Below, in pieces: positions 18,940 through 26,760 of a stretch of DNA of 64,000 bases. Each line of letters opens with the position of its first letter. Within the stretch, counting starts at the first letter, position 1. The notes under the pieces are model-generated. The model saw only the letters and a list, made by a program, of their open reading frames with translations. It did not search any database and was not told where the DNA came from. The stretch spans positions 3,479,501 through 3,543,500 of the forward strand of contig NZ_CP031416.1 of NCBI RefSeq assembly GCF_003367375.1, written 5' to 3'. The position numbers and the translations under genes are program-made. Source of the stretch: Gallaecimonas mangrovi. Its GTDB lineage: Bacteria > Pseudomonadota > Gammaproteobacteria > Enterobacterales > Gallaecimonadaceae.

Positions 18940-19527
18940 ATGCTGGACAGGATCAAAGACAGTTTTACCGAAAGTATCCAAACCAAAATCGTTGCCAGTG
19001 AAGCCTTACCAGACAATATCGTCCAAGGCGCAATGATGCTGGTTAACTGCCTGCTCTCAGGTAATAAAATTCTGGCTTGTGGCAACGGCGGCAGCGCTTT
19101 ACAAGCCCAGCATTTCGTTAACTTGCTGATCCATCGCTTCGAAACCGAAAGGCCCAGTTTACCGGCGCTGGTTTTAGGTAATACCGCTGGCATGTTAACG
19201 GCGGTGAGCAACGACGACAGTTTCGCTGAGGTATTTAGCAAGGAAGTGAGGGCCTTGGGCCAGGCAGGAGATGTGCTGCTCGTCATCTCTACGTCAGGCA
19301 ATTCCCGTAACCTCATTAAGACCATGGAAGCGGCCTTGTCCAGAGACATGACCATTCTCGCCCTTACCGGTATGGACGGTGGCGAAATGGCGGGCCTGTT
19401 AGGACCAGGAGATGTGGAAGTTCGCGTGCCAGGCTACCGGCCAGCCAGAACCCACGAAGTACATCTGTTGGTATTACATGCCTTATGTGATGCCATCGAT
19501 TCCACCCTTTTTAGCCAGGAAGACTGA
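18940..19527 (+). CDS. diaA: DnaA initiator-associating protein DiaA
   Basis: SIS-domain protein that binds DnaA and promotes ordered assembly at the replication origin in E. coli. I start at ATG 18940, with GGAG seven bases upstream; the product [17 protein letters not shown] matches DiaA N-termini and is 195 residues (E. coli 196). SIS-domain motifs are [23 protein letters not shown] and a C-terminal HALCDAID. GmhA, the sedoheptulose-7-phosphate isomerase, is a close relative, but the yraN-dolP context supports DiaA. Confidence 0.92.
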   Translation: MLDRIKDSFTESIQTKIVASEALPDNIVQGAMMLVNCLLSGNKILACGNGGSALQAQHFVNLLIHRFETERPSLPALVLGNTAGMLTAVSNDDSFAEVFSKEVRALGQAGDVLLVISTSGNSRNLIKTMEAALSRDMTILALTGMDGGEMAGLLGPGDVEVRVPGYRPARTHEVHLLVLHALCDAIDSTLFSQED

Positions 19528-19529
19528 GC

Positions 19530-20099
19530 ATGAAAGCAACAATCAAAATCGCCAGCCTAATGGCCGCCCTTCTTATGCTGCAGGGCTGTGTCGCAGCTGT
19601 TGTTGCCGGCGCTGCCGGTACTGCCGTGGTGGCGAATGATAGGCGTACCTTAGGCGCTTATATTGACGACCAAAGTATTGAACTGAAGATCACCGGCTTT
19701 ATCAGCAGTGATGAAGAGCTGCGAACCAAAACCCATATCAGCGCCGTGTCGGTGAACGGCAATGTGCTGCTGGTAGGCCAAGCCCCAAGCGAAGAAATGC
19801 GCGACAAGGTGGTTGATGCCGCCCAGAAAGTGCCTGGTGTACAGAAGATAAACAACCAGATTCGCCTGATGAACCCCACCAGCCTTTCAACCCGTACCCA
19901 CGACAGCTGGCTGACCTCGGTTATCAAAGGCAAACTGCTGACCTCGGACGTTGATTCTTCGGCCATCAAAGTCACCACCGAGAATTCGGAGGTGTTTTTA
20001 ATGGGTTTGGTGAGCCATAAAGAAGGCAATGAAGCGGCAGAAGTGGCCCGCAACGTCGCCGGCGTAACCCGGGTGATAAAAGTCTTTCAGTACGAATAA
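19530..20099 (+). CDS. dolP: Outer-membrane lipoprotein DolP (YraP), two BON domains
   Basis: Outer-membrane-anchored lipoprotein that supports outer-membrane integrity and BAM function in E. coli. The signal peptide ends with LMLQGC, giving the lipidated Cys. Two BON domains follow: the first covers about residues 45-115 (ITGFISSDEELRTKTHISAV, VLLVGQAPS) and the second 123-189 (LLTSDVDSSAIKVTTENSEV, VFLMGLV). The length of 189 is as expected. It is last in the lpoA operon and is followed by a strong bidirectional terminator. Confidence 0.93.
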   Translation: MKATIKIASLMAALLMLQGCVAAVVAGAAGTAVVANDRRTLGAYIDDQSIELKITGFISSDEELRTKTHISAVSVNGNVLLVGQAPSEEMRDKVVDAAQKVPGVQKINNQIRLMNPTSLSTRTHDSWLTSVIKGKLLTSDVDSSAIKVTTENSEVFLMGLVSHKEGNEAAEVARNVAGVTRVIKVFQYE

Positions 20100-20105
20100 A
20101 CCAAT

Positions 20106-20132
20106 AAAAAAACCGGCCTAGGCCGGTTTTTT
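20106..20132. terminator. Bidirectional terminator between dolP and sspB
   Basis: The inverted repeat AACCGGCC-TA-GGCCGGTT (20111-20128) is bordered by A and T runs on both sides, between the convergent genes dolP and sspB. The T run reaches the sspB stop codon. Confidence 0.9.
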
Positions 20133-20578
20133 TATTTCACCACTTTCAGGAAAGGTGCCTTGCGGCCACCGCCTGGTTTCGGTGGTTCCGGATCGTCATC
20201 CGGGCCTTCACCTTCCAAAGCGATTTTCCCTTCCCGAAGCGCCTCATAATAAGGCTCATCTTCAAAGACGGTACCGGCGCCGTTTTCACGGGCATAAATA
20301 GCAACCAAGGCTGCCATGGGTGCCACAATGCGCCGAGGCACACCGCCAAAACGGGCACTAAAGACAACGTCTTCACTGCCCAGTGCCAGGTTACCTACGG
20401 CACTTGGGCCAATGTTCAGCACAATCTGCCCGTCCCGAACATGCTCCTGAGGCACTTCTACACCGTCCTGGGTTGCATCAACAACCAGGTGCGGAGTGAG
20501 GTCATTTTCCAACAGCCACTCATAAAAGGCGCGCAGTAAATGCGGCCGGTGGGGTGTTAGTAGGCGCTCAGGCGCCAT
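20132..20578 (-). CDS. sspB: ClpXP adaptor SspB
   Basis: Adaptor that binds ssrA-tagged and other substrates and delivers them to ClpXP. The N-terminal domain shows RPHLLRAFYEWLLEND, HLVVDAT, VEVPQEHVRDGQIVLNI, and RFGGVPR. A flexible acidic, proline-rich linker follows. The C-terminal peptide FLKVVK resembles the ClpX-binding tail of E. coli SspB (LRVVK). The linker is shorter than in E. coli (148 versus 165 residues). It overlaps sspA by 11 bp, as an operon. Confidence 0.94.
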   Translation of the reverse strand: MAPERLLTPHRPHLLRAFYEWLLENDLTPHLVVDATQDGVEVPQEHVRDGQIVLNIGPSAVGNLALGSEDVVFSARFGGVPRRIVAPMAALVAIYARENGAGTVFEDEPYYEALREGKIALEGEGPDDDPEPPKPGGGRKAPFLKVVK

Positions 20579-21197
20579 GACTCATCTCCCGCTCGGCGTC
20601 AGACAGGGAAGCCTGGAATGATTCGCGCTCAAAGATACGTGCCATATAGGTACGGATCTCTTTGGAACCACGGCCACTGATCTCGATGCCAAGGTGGTTT
20701 AAACGCCACAGCAATGGCGCTAAAACGCAGTCAACCAAACCAAATTCCTCACTCATAAAGTAAGGGGTGTCGGCAAACAGCGGTGCCAAGGCCAGCAAAC
20801 CTTCGCGCAGTTCTTGACGCGCTTCGCTAACTTTTTCGCCCTTCTCAATGCGTTCGGCCAGCACATACCAGTCACGCTGAATGCGGTACATGGTTTGGCG
20901 AGCATTACCACGCATAACGGGGTAAACAGGCATCAGAGGCGGGTGAGGGAAACGCTCGTCTAAGTACTCGTTGATGATATCAGCGCGGTACAGGGTAACC
21001 TCGCGGTCAACCAAAGTGGGCACGCTGACATAGGGATTCAGCTCGACCAAATCTTCAGGTGGGTTGCTCAGTTCCACTTCAACGATATCGTATGTCACAC
21101 CTTTTTCGGCCAGTACAATACGGACCTGGTGGCTGTACATATCAGAACCGCCACAAAAAAGTGTCATCACAGAGCGTTTGTTGGCTGCCAAAGCCAT
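20568..21197 (-). CDS. sspA: Stringent starvation protein A
   Basis: Glutathione-S-transferase-fold protein that binds RNA polymerase and affects stress and stationary-phase transcription. The thioredoxin-like N-terminal domain begins with SVMTLFCGGSDMYSHQVRIVL and has NPYVSVPTLVDREVTLY. The C-terminal helical domain carries the family PHPPLMPVYPVMRG stretch. The length of 209 matches the family. GGAGG lies six bases before the ATG. No clear terminator separates it from petC 69 bp upstream, so the pet and ssp genes may be partly co-transcribed. Confidence 0.94.
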   Translation of the reverse strand: MALAANKRSVMTLFCGGSDMYSHQVRIVLAEKGVTYDIVEVELSNPPEDLVELNPYVSVPTLVDREVTLYRADIINEYLDERFPHPPLMPVYPVMRGNARQTMYRIQRDWYVLAERIEKGEKVSEARQELREGLLALAPLFADTPYFMSEEFGLVDCVLAPLLWRLNHLGIEISGRGSKEIRTYMARIFERESFQASLSDAEREMSHGA

Positions 21198-21266
21198 CTT
21201 AAGCCTCCAGAAAAAAACGCAAAAACAACAACGGAGGCCAGCGCCCCCATTTGCTGCGATAAGTCT

Positions 21267-22004
21267 TTAGTGGACGTCACGCCAAAATTCTCTTTTCAAG
21301 AGATAGGCGCAGCCAAAGAAGATGGCCAGGAAAACCAGTACCTTCCAACCAAGGCTTTGAGCCTTAAGGCGTGTCGGTTCCCCGGCGTAAACGAGGAAGT
21401 TGACCAAATCCAGCACGGCCTTGTTGTATTCTTCTTCGTTCATTTCACCGGTGCCGTCGGTCTTTATACCGGCGTAAACCTGCTTTTCTTCGCCGTCCAC
21501 CAGACGGGTTTCATAGGTTTTGCGTGGCATGCCCTGCAATGGTTGCAGAACATCCGGCATACCTACATCTTTAAACACCTCGTTGTTGACCCCCCAAGGA
21601 CGAGAATCGTCCTCATAGAAAGACCGCAGAAAGGTGTAGATCCAATCCGCACCTCGTACACGGGCTACCAGAGTCAAATCTGGAGGTATTTTACCAAACC
21701 ATGCCGCTGCTTGCTCGGCTGGCATTGCATTGTTCATATGATCGCCGATCTTAGCACCGGTGAAAATCAGATTTTTCACCATCAAGTCGGGCGGAATGCC
21801 CAGATCGTCAGCGGTGCGACTATAGCGTTGATACTGCATTTGGTGGCAACCAGCGCAGTAATTCATAAAAAGCTTAGCACCCCGCTGCAGTGAGGCTTGG
21901 TCTTGGAGGTTGTAATTCGCCTTATCAAGCTGCACCGCATCACTGGCGATAGCAAAACCGGAAAAAGCCGACAGAAATAGCGCCAACAGCAAGCTTTTCA
22001 TCAC
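21267..22004 (-). CDS. petC: Cytochrome c1 of the bc1 complex
   Basis: Haem-bearing subunit of ubiquinol:cytochrome c oxidoreductase (complex III) that passes electrons to soluble cytochrome c. A signal peptide of about 20 residues is followed by the haem c motif CAGCH (50-54), the long periplasmic domain, and a C-terminal membrane anchor at about residues 220-238. The length of 245 is typical of proteobacterial c1. It overlaps petB by 4 bp. Confidence 0.95.
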   Translation of the reverse strand: MMKSLLLALFLSAFSGFAIASDAVQLDKANYNLQDQASLQRGAKLFMNYCAGCHQMQYQRYSRTADDLGIPPDLMVKNLIFTGAKIGDHMNNAMPAEQAAAWFGKIPPDLTLVARVRGADWIYTFLRSFYEDDSRPWGVNNEVFKDVGMPDVLQPLQGMPRKTYETRLVDGEEKQVYAGIKTDGTGEMNEEEYNKAVLDLVNFLVYAGEPTRLKAQSLGWKVLVFLAIFFGCAYLLKREFWRDVH

Positions 22005-23212
22005 TTACCCACCCTTTCAGGCAGCGGTTGGGTCCGCTCATTTTTGCTGTAAAGCCAAAGCAGCACGAAATAGCCAAAGTAGGTAAAAGCAAAGATGCGT
22101 GCCAACAAGGTGTATAGGTCACTGGCAGGTTGCGTACCCAGGTATAACAACACTAAAAATGACAGCGCAAACTGGCCCAAATTGAGACGATGCAGGGTGC
22201 TGCGATACCGAACTGAGCGCACCTTGCAGCGGTCTAGCCACGGCAGTAAGAACAAGCAACCGATAGACGCAAACATGAACACAATGCCCGCCAATTTGTT
22301 GGGGATCGCCCGCAAAATGGCGTAATAGGGCGCAAAATACCAAACCGGCGCGATATGTTCCGGGGTATTTAGCGGGTCTGCGGGCTGAAAGTTTGGCGCC
22401 TCCAAGAAAAAGCCACCGCCGGTAGGCATGAAAAACACCACATACGCAAAGATAAACAAAAATGCGGCCGCGCCCATGATGTCTTTAACGGTGTAGTAAG
22501 GATGAAAAGGAATGGCGTCCCGAGGCCAGCCGTTTTCATCTTTATGTTTTTTGATATCAATGCCGTCAGGATTATTAGAACCGACGTGATGCAGCGCAAC
22601 GATATGAAGATACACCAGCACTAACAGCACCAACGGCAAACCAATTACATGCAGGGCAAAGAAGCGGTTAAGGGTAGCCCCGCTTATCACGTAGTCACCG
22701 CGCAGCCATAGGGTGATGTCGTCACCGACAAAAGGAATGGCGCCAAACAGTGAAATAATCACCTGCGCTCCCCAGTACGACATTTGCCCCCACGGCAGCA
22801 GGTAGCCCATAAAAGCCTCGGCCATCAGCGCCAGGAACAACAACATTCCTAGCAGCCAAACCAGCTCTCTTGGCTTTTGGTAGGAGCCATAAATAAGCCC
22901 GCGATACATGTGCAGATAAATAATGATGAAAAACGCTGAAGCGCCGGTTGAATGTAAATACTGCAGCAGCCAGCCGTAGCTCACGTCACGGCGGATATAT
23001 TCAACCGACGCAAAAGCGCCTTCGGCGCTGGGGGTGTAGTACATGGTCAGCCAAAGACCGGTCACAATCTGGTTAGCAAGCACCAACATTGCCAGCGAAC
23101 CAAAGAAATACCACAGGTTGAAATTTTTAGGGGTGGGATAGCGGCCAATATGCTTTTGCCAGGTTTGGCTAAGAGGAATACGTTCATCAAGCCAGTTAAG
23201 TAGCCGACTCAT
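22001..23212 (-). CDS. petB: Cytochrome b of the bc1 complex
   Basis: Membrane subunit of complex III with two b haems and the quinol oxidation and reduction sites. About eight membrane helices can be traced. The N-terminal part has the glycine and histidine positions of helices B and D (LHSTGASAFFIIIYLHMYRG; HVIGLPLVLLVLVYLHIVALH), and the C-terminal part has the Qo-site PEHIAPVWYF region (PEWY in many homologues). The length of 403 is normal. It overlaps both neighbours by 4 bp. Confidence 0.96.
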   Translation of the reverse strand: MSRLLNWLDERIPLSQTWQKHIGRYPTPKNFNLWYFFGSLAMLVLANQIVTGLWLTMYYTPSAEGAFASVEYIRRDVSYGWLLQYLHSTGASAFFIIIYLHMYRGLIYGSYQKPRELVWLLGMLLFLALMAEAFMGYLLPWGQMSYWGAQVIISLFGAIPFVGDDITLWLRGDYVISGATLNRFFALHVIGLPLVLLVLVYLHIVALHHVGSNNPDGIDIKKHKDENGWPRDAIPFHPYYTVKDIMGAAAFLFIFAYVVFFMPTGGGFFLEAPNFQPADPLNTPEHIAPVWYFAPYYAILRAIPNKLAGIVFMFASIGCLFLLPWLDRCKVRSVRYRSTLHRLNLGQFALSFLVLLYLGTQPASDLYTLLARIFAFTYFGYFVLLWLYSKNERTQPLPERVGK

Positions 23213-23805
23213 GATGCTTGCTCCTCTTTACTCACTCCTACCAGCAAGGTGTGCTCATCTTGGTAATAATGCGGCGGCACCACCAAATTTAAAGGCGCTG
23301 GCACATCTTTGAATACACGCCCGGCCATATCGAATTTAGAGCCATGACAGGGACAGAAAAAACCAAAATCGACGCCTTTGGCATGCTCGGCAAAATTACC
23401 ATTGAGGTAAGTTGGCGAGCAGCCCAAATGGGTGCAGATACCAATAGCGACAAAGAGGTCAGGTTTAATAGAACGGGTCAGATTGTTGGCATAAGCCGGC
23501 TGCTGCGGCTCTTTTGAATCGGGGTCGCGAAGTCTGCCGTCGAGGCTGGGTAATTGTGCCAGCACCTTCTCGCTGCGCTTAACCAGCCACACCGGCTTAC
23601 CCCGCCATTTTACCAGCAGTAATTGCCCGGTTTGCAGCTTGGAAATATCGACGGTAACGGGGGCACCGGCGACCCGCGCCTTAGCACTGGGGTTCCATGA
23701 CGCCACAAAAGGCACCGCTGAAAAGCCTACGCCCACAGCTCCTACTACCGCCGTGGTCCATGTCAGAAAACGGCGACGCCCTTCATCGACAGGCGCATTG
23801 CTCAT
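23209..23805 (-). CDS. petA: Rieske iron-sulfur subunit of the bc1 complex
   Basis: Iron-sulfur protein that takes electrons from quinol and passes them to cytochrome c1. I start at ATG 23805 (MSNAPVDEG), with GGGAG eight bases upstream; the upstream ATG at 23835 lacks support. The twin-arginine-like RRRFLTW (residues 10-16) precedes the N-terminal membrane anchor. The [2Fe-2S] ligands lie in CTHLGC (124-129) and CPCHGS (151-156). The product is 198 residues. It is the first gene of petABC. Confidence 0.95.
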   Translation of the reverse strand: MSNAPVDEGRRRFLTWTTAVVGAVGVGFSAVPFVASWNPSAKARVAGAPVTVDISKLQTGQLLLVKWRGKPVWLVKRSEKVLAQLPSLDGRLRDPDSKEPQQPAYANNLTRSIKPDLFVAIGICTHLGCSPTYLNGNFAEHAKGVDFGFFCPCHGSKFDMAGRVFKDVPAPLNLVVPPHYYQDEHTLLVGVSKEEQAS

Positions 23806-23936
23806 CCATTGTTCTCCCGTCCTGGAACCCACCACCGCTTGGCTATCTTCTGCGGCGTTACTGGCTCACAGTCCCCTTTTTATCGGTGTAGCTTTTATTG
23901 GTGTGGGTGACCTGGAAAAGCGTTGAAAGTCTCACC

Positions 23937-23965
23937 AGAATAAAAAGAACCCCTAGAAAAAACAA
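23937..23965 (-). promoter_or_regulatory. Candidate petABC promoter
   Basis: On the minus strand: -35 TTGTTT (23960-23965), 17-bp spacer, -10 TATTCT (23937-23942), about 130 bp before the petA start. Box quality is moderate and no operator is apparent. Confidence 0.45.
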
Positions 23966-24000
23966 GGACAAGGAGCACAGTTCAGGGGAGTAACAGCCAT

Positions 24001-24028
24001 AAAAAAGCCCGGCGTAAAGCCGGGCTTT
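24001..24028 (-). terminator. Terminator of the rplM-rpsI operon
   Basis: The stem of AGCCCGGC with GCCGGGCT, loop TTTA on the minus strand, is followed by a T6 run. It lies 24 bp past the rpsI stop. On the plus strand only four T follow, so it mainly serves the ribosomal genes. Confidence 0.88.
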
Positions 24029-24051
24029 TGCATCTTGCCGATGAGGCCAGA

Positions 24052-24444
24052 TTAACGTTTGGAGAACTGAGGACGACGGCGTGCTTTACGCAGACCGACT
24101 TTCTTACGTTCAACCTTACGAGCGTCACGGGTAACGAAGCCTGCTTTACGCAGAGCCGGACGCAGAGACTCATCGTACTCCATCAGAGCGCGAGTGATGC
24201 CGTGGCGAATAGCGCCAGCTTGGCCAGAGATACCACCGCCAGAAACGGTGATGTGCAGGTCAAGCTTTTCGATCATCTCAACCAGCTCCAGCGGCTGACG
24301 AACTACCATGCGGGCAGTTTCGCGGCCGAAGTACTCTTCAAGAGTGCGCTTGTTGATGGTGATAGCACCAGTGCCTTGCTTGATGAAGACACGAGCAGTG
24401 GAGCTTTTGCGACGGCCAGTGCCGTAGTATTGATTGTCTGCCAT
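24052..24444 (-). CDS. rpsI: 30S ribosomal protein S9
   Basis: Small-subunit ribosomal protein whose C-terminal tail reaches the P-site tRNA. The 130-residue sequence starts [20 protein letters not shown] and ends with the conserved RRRPQFSKR tail. The [16 protein letters not shown] motif is in the centre. It follows rplM by 15 bp, the universal operon order. Confidence 0.98.
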   Translation of the reverse strand: MADNQYYGTGRRKSSTARVFIKQGTGAITINKRTLEEYFGRETARMVVRQPLELVEMIEKLDLHITVSGGGISGQAGAIRHGITRALMEYDESLRPALRKAGFVTRDARKVERKKVGLRKARRRPQFSKR

Positions 24445-24459
24445 TTCTTCAATTCCGTA

Positions 24460-24888
24460 TTAGATGTCGAGGACCTGAGGTTGTTGTGCAGCGTGCTTGT
24501 GTTCAGCACCGGCATAAACCTTCAGCTTACGGAACATGGCGCGACCAAGGGGACCACGCGGAAGCATGCCTTTAACAGCAGCTTCAATGATCATTTCCGG
24601 CTTCTTGGCTTGCAGCTTTTCGAAGCTGATGGACTTCAGACCACCCGGAAAACCGGAGTGAGCATGATACATTTTGTCCTTGCTCTTGGCACCAGTCACA
24701 ACCACTTTCTCAGCGTTGATAACAACGATGTAATCACCGGTGTCAACGTGAGGAGTGTATTCAGGCTTGTGCTTGCCGCGCAGACGCGTGGCAATTTCGG
24801 TGGCGATACGACCCAAGGTTTTTCCTTCGGCGTCAACCACATACCAGTCACGTTTTACGGTTTCTGGTTTAGCTACGAAAGTTTTCAT
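24460..24888 (-). CDS. rplM: 50S ribosomal protein L13
   Basis: Early-assembling large-subunit protein. I start at the second of two adjacent ATG codons (24888), giving [20 protein letters not shown] and 142 residues, the E. coli length. Conserved motifs are [34 protein letters not shown] and the [11 protein letters not shown] end. The upstream leader contains a stable hairpin (24922-24946). L13 is known to autoregulate this operon in E. coli. Confidence 0.98.
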   Translation of the reverse strand: MKTFVAKPETVKRDWYVVDAEGKTLGRIATEIATRLRGKHKPEYTPHVDTGDYIVVINAEKVVVTGAKSKDKMYHAHSGFPGGLKSISFEKLQAKKPEMIIEAAVKGMLPRGPLGRAMFRKLKVYAGAEHKHAAQQPQVLDI

Positions 24889-24921
24889 CAAATCAACCCA
24901 AAATCAATTTGTTACATACCC

Positions 24922-24946
24922 GTGCGGGCTAGTTTAACGCCCGCAC
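24922..24946 (-). promoter_or_regulatory. Hairpin in the rplM leader, possible L13 autoregulatory element
   Basis: Perfect 8-bp arms GTGCGGGC and GCCCGCAC enclose a 9-base loop about 34 bp before the rplM start. No T run follows, so it is not a simple terminator. Leader RNA structures are known to mediate L13 feedback in E. coli; that this hairpin does so here is inference. Confidence 0.5.
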
Positions 24947-25040
24947 AATGTGCAAAAACCTACCAACGTATCCCTTCGAATACTGGTAAGTGACATATGC
25001 GCTGCCCCTGTTGGGCAGGTTGTAACGTGGGGCTGCGCGG

Positions 25041-25046
25041 ATTATA
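25041..25046 (-). promoter_or_regulatory. -10 element of the rplM promoter
   Basis: A perfect TATAAT on the minus strand, about 150 bp before rplM. I see no good -35 at 16-18 bp (TTGGCA is only 11 bp away). The implied leader includes the hairpin at 24922-24946. Confidence 0.55.
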
Positions 25047-25087
25047 CGCATGTCTTTTGCCAAGATCACGCCCAAATTTCACTCATT

Positions 25088-26191
25088 TTACGGTTTATGG
25101 GGGCGAGCAAGGTATTCTTTGGACTGCATTTCCTGCAGGCGGGACAAACAGCGCTGAAATTCGAACTGCAAACGCTCACCGCCGTAGAGGCTAAACATGT
25201 CCACCTCGGCCAGCATAATGAGTTTAACGCCGCGTTCGTAGAACTCGTCCACCATAGCAATAAAACGCCTGGCTACGTCTTCTTGGTTGGCGCTCATCTG
25301 AAACACGTCACTGACCAAAACCGAATGGTAAAGACGTGCCAGCTCCATGTAGTCGGCTTGGCTACGGGGGCCGTCACACAGCACCTTAAAGTCTATTAGC
25401 AGCACACCGTCGGCTTCGGCAATAGCGTGAATGGGGCGGCCTTCAATTTCCAAGGTCACATCTTCACGGGTTGCTTCAGAGGTGAGCTGCGTAAAATAGT
25501 CACGCAGTTGGCTACGGCCTTCATCGTCGCAAGGGAAATGAAAGAGTCTGGCTTGCTCAAGGGTTCGTAGCCGGTAGTCAACGCCGGAATCCACATTAAC
25601 CACATCGCAGTTTTCTTTAATTAAGGCAATGGCCGGTAAAAAACGGGCCCGCTGCAAGCCATTACGGTAAAGCTCGTCCGGCACAATATTGGAGGTAGCA
25701 ACCAGCACAATGCCCCTGGCAAAGAGCGCTTCAAACAAGGTACCGAGCAACATGGCGTCGGTAATGTCAGACACAAAGAACTCATCAAAACAGATGATGT
25801 CGGTTTCCGAGGCGATTTTATCGGCCACCTTTTCCAAGGGGTCGACTTGGCCTTTGAATACTTTCAGTTCTTGATGCACCCGATGCATAAAGCGGTGAAA
25901 ATGCGCGCGCATTTTGCGCTCGGTCGGCAAACACTCAAAAAAAGTGTCAACCAGGTACGTTTTTCCCCGGCCTACGCCGCCCCAGAAATAAAGCCCCTTG
26001 ACTTGATTTTTGCTCTCGCTGGCACCACTAAGCTTTTGCCAGAGTTTCTTCAGGCCGGATGATTTATGCTGATCCCTAGCGCAGAAGTCATCAAACAGGC
26101 GCTGCAGGTGCTTCACCGCATTTTCCTGTGCCTTATCGTGTATGAATTCCGGGCGGCTCAAATCCGCCTGATAGCGCTGCCAGGGAGTCAT
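25088..26191 (-). CDS. zapE: AFG1-like ATPase ZapE
   Basis: ATPase associated with the division ring, thought to influence FtsZ stability under stress. The Walker A motif GGVGRGKT is at residues 71-78 and Walker B IICFDEFF at 132-139, followed by the sensor region VLVATSNIVPDELYRNGLQR. The length of 367 is typical for YhcM/ZapE. It diverges from zapG. The neighbouring rplM-rpsI, zapG and degQS genes are in the same arrangement as in many gammaproteobacteria. Confidence 0.94.
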   Translation of the reverse strand: MTPWQRYQADLSRPEFIHDKAQENAVKHLQRLFDDFCARDQHKSSGLKKLWQKLSGASESKNQVKGLYFWGGVGRGKTYLVDTFFECLPTERKMRAHFHRFMHRVHQELKVFKGQVDPLEKVADKIASETDIICFDEFFVSDITDAMLLGTLFEALFARGIVLVATSNIVPDELYRNGLQRARFLPAIALIKENCDVVNVDSGVDYRLRTLEQARLFHFPCDDEGRSQLRDYFTQLTSEATREDVTLEIEGRPIHAIAEADGVLLIDFKVLCDGPRSQADYMELARLYHSVLVSDVFQMSANQEDVARRFIAMVDEFYERGVKLIMLAEVDMFSLYGGERLQFEFQRCLSRLQEMQSKEYLARPHKP

Positions 26192-26297
26192 TAATTCTGG
26201 TTCTCATCGGGTAAATTGAAGGCGGGCATGGTACCACGGCCCTTGGGTTGCAGGTATATTGTTCGCTATAGACAGCAGGACAGGAGTGACATCGTCC

Positions 26298-26675
26298 ATG
26301 ATTAATATCGCAATTGGTTTGGTAGTAGGTATCGTGATCGGCCTGCTGATCAGCAGGGTTCGTGGTACTACCCCAGTGGGCGAAGACAACCTGCGCCAGC
26401 AATTGGAGCAGGCGCAGCTGGACCTGGATCAGTATAAAGAAGAAGTAAAAGATTACTTCGAAGAAAGCACCGAAATGATGAAACAGCTGGCCAAAAACTA
26501 TGACCGTTTGGCTCGTCACGTTAATACCGGCGCCGGCACCCTGCTTGGCCTGGACACCGAAGATTTGACCTTAAAATTGGCAGAAGACGAAACCGAGTCT
26601 GACGCTGATCCTGAGCTGTTGACCGAACCGCCTCGGGATTATTCTCAAGAGCGCCACGGCCTTTTGAAAAAATAA
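26298..26675 (+). CDS. zapG: Envelope protein ZapG (YhcB, DUF1043)
   Basis: Small inner-membrane protein linked to envelope growth and division (YhcB in E. coli). I start at ATG 26298 because the product then begins with the membrane helix INIAIGLVVGIVIGLLIS; the 13 residues upstream do not fit. After the helix comes a charged coiled coil (LRQQLEQAQLDLDQYKEEV), then a flexible acidic tail ending with PRDYSQERHGLLKK, a stretch conserved in the family. The product is 125 residues. AGGAG is 11 bases upstream, slightly far. Confidence 0.9.
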   Translation: MINIAIGLVVGIVIGLLISRVRGTTPVGEDNLRQQLEQAQLDLDQYKEEVKDYFEESTEMMKQLAKNYDRLARHVNTGAGTLLGLDTEDLTLKLAEDETESDADPELLTEPPRDYSQERHGLLKK

Positions 26676-26680
26676 AATCT

Positions 26681-26709
26681 GGAACTTTTTAACATTTCCC
26701 AGAGTCTGT
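26681..26709 (+). promoter_or_regulatory. Probable sigma-E promoter of degQ
   Basis: GGAACTT (26681-26687) is an exact match to the sigma-E -35 consensus. After a 16-bp spacer comes GTCTGT (26704-26709), close to the -10 consensus GTCTAA or TCTGA. The start point would be about 45 bp before degQ. E. coli degP is controlled by sigma-E, which makes this plausible. Confidence 0.6.
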
Positions 26710-26760
26710 GATTGAGCCAAGACTGAAACAGCCTTTGTATTTTTAGGAGATTCAGTAACA

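Noticed and set aside
21129-21893. 254-codon plus-strand frame opposite sspA and petC
   Set aside because: Shadow of petC, whose haem motif and anchor are clear; no ribosome binding site or domain.
24028-24993. 321-codon plus-strand frame opposite rpsI and rplM
   Set aside because: Antisense to two unmistakable ribosomal protein genes; the openness is due to their codon bias.
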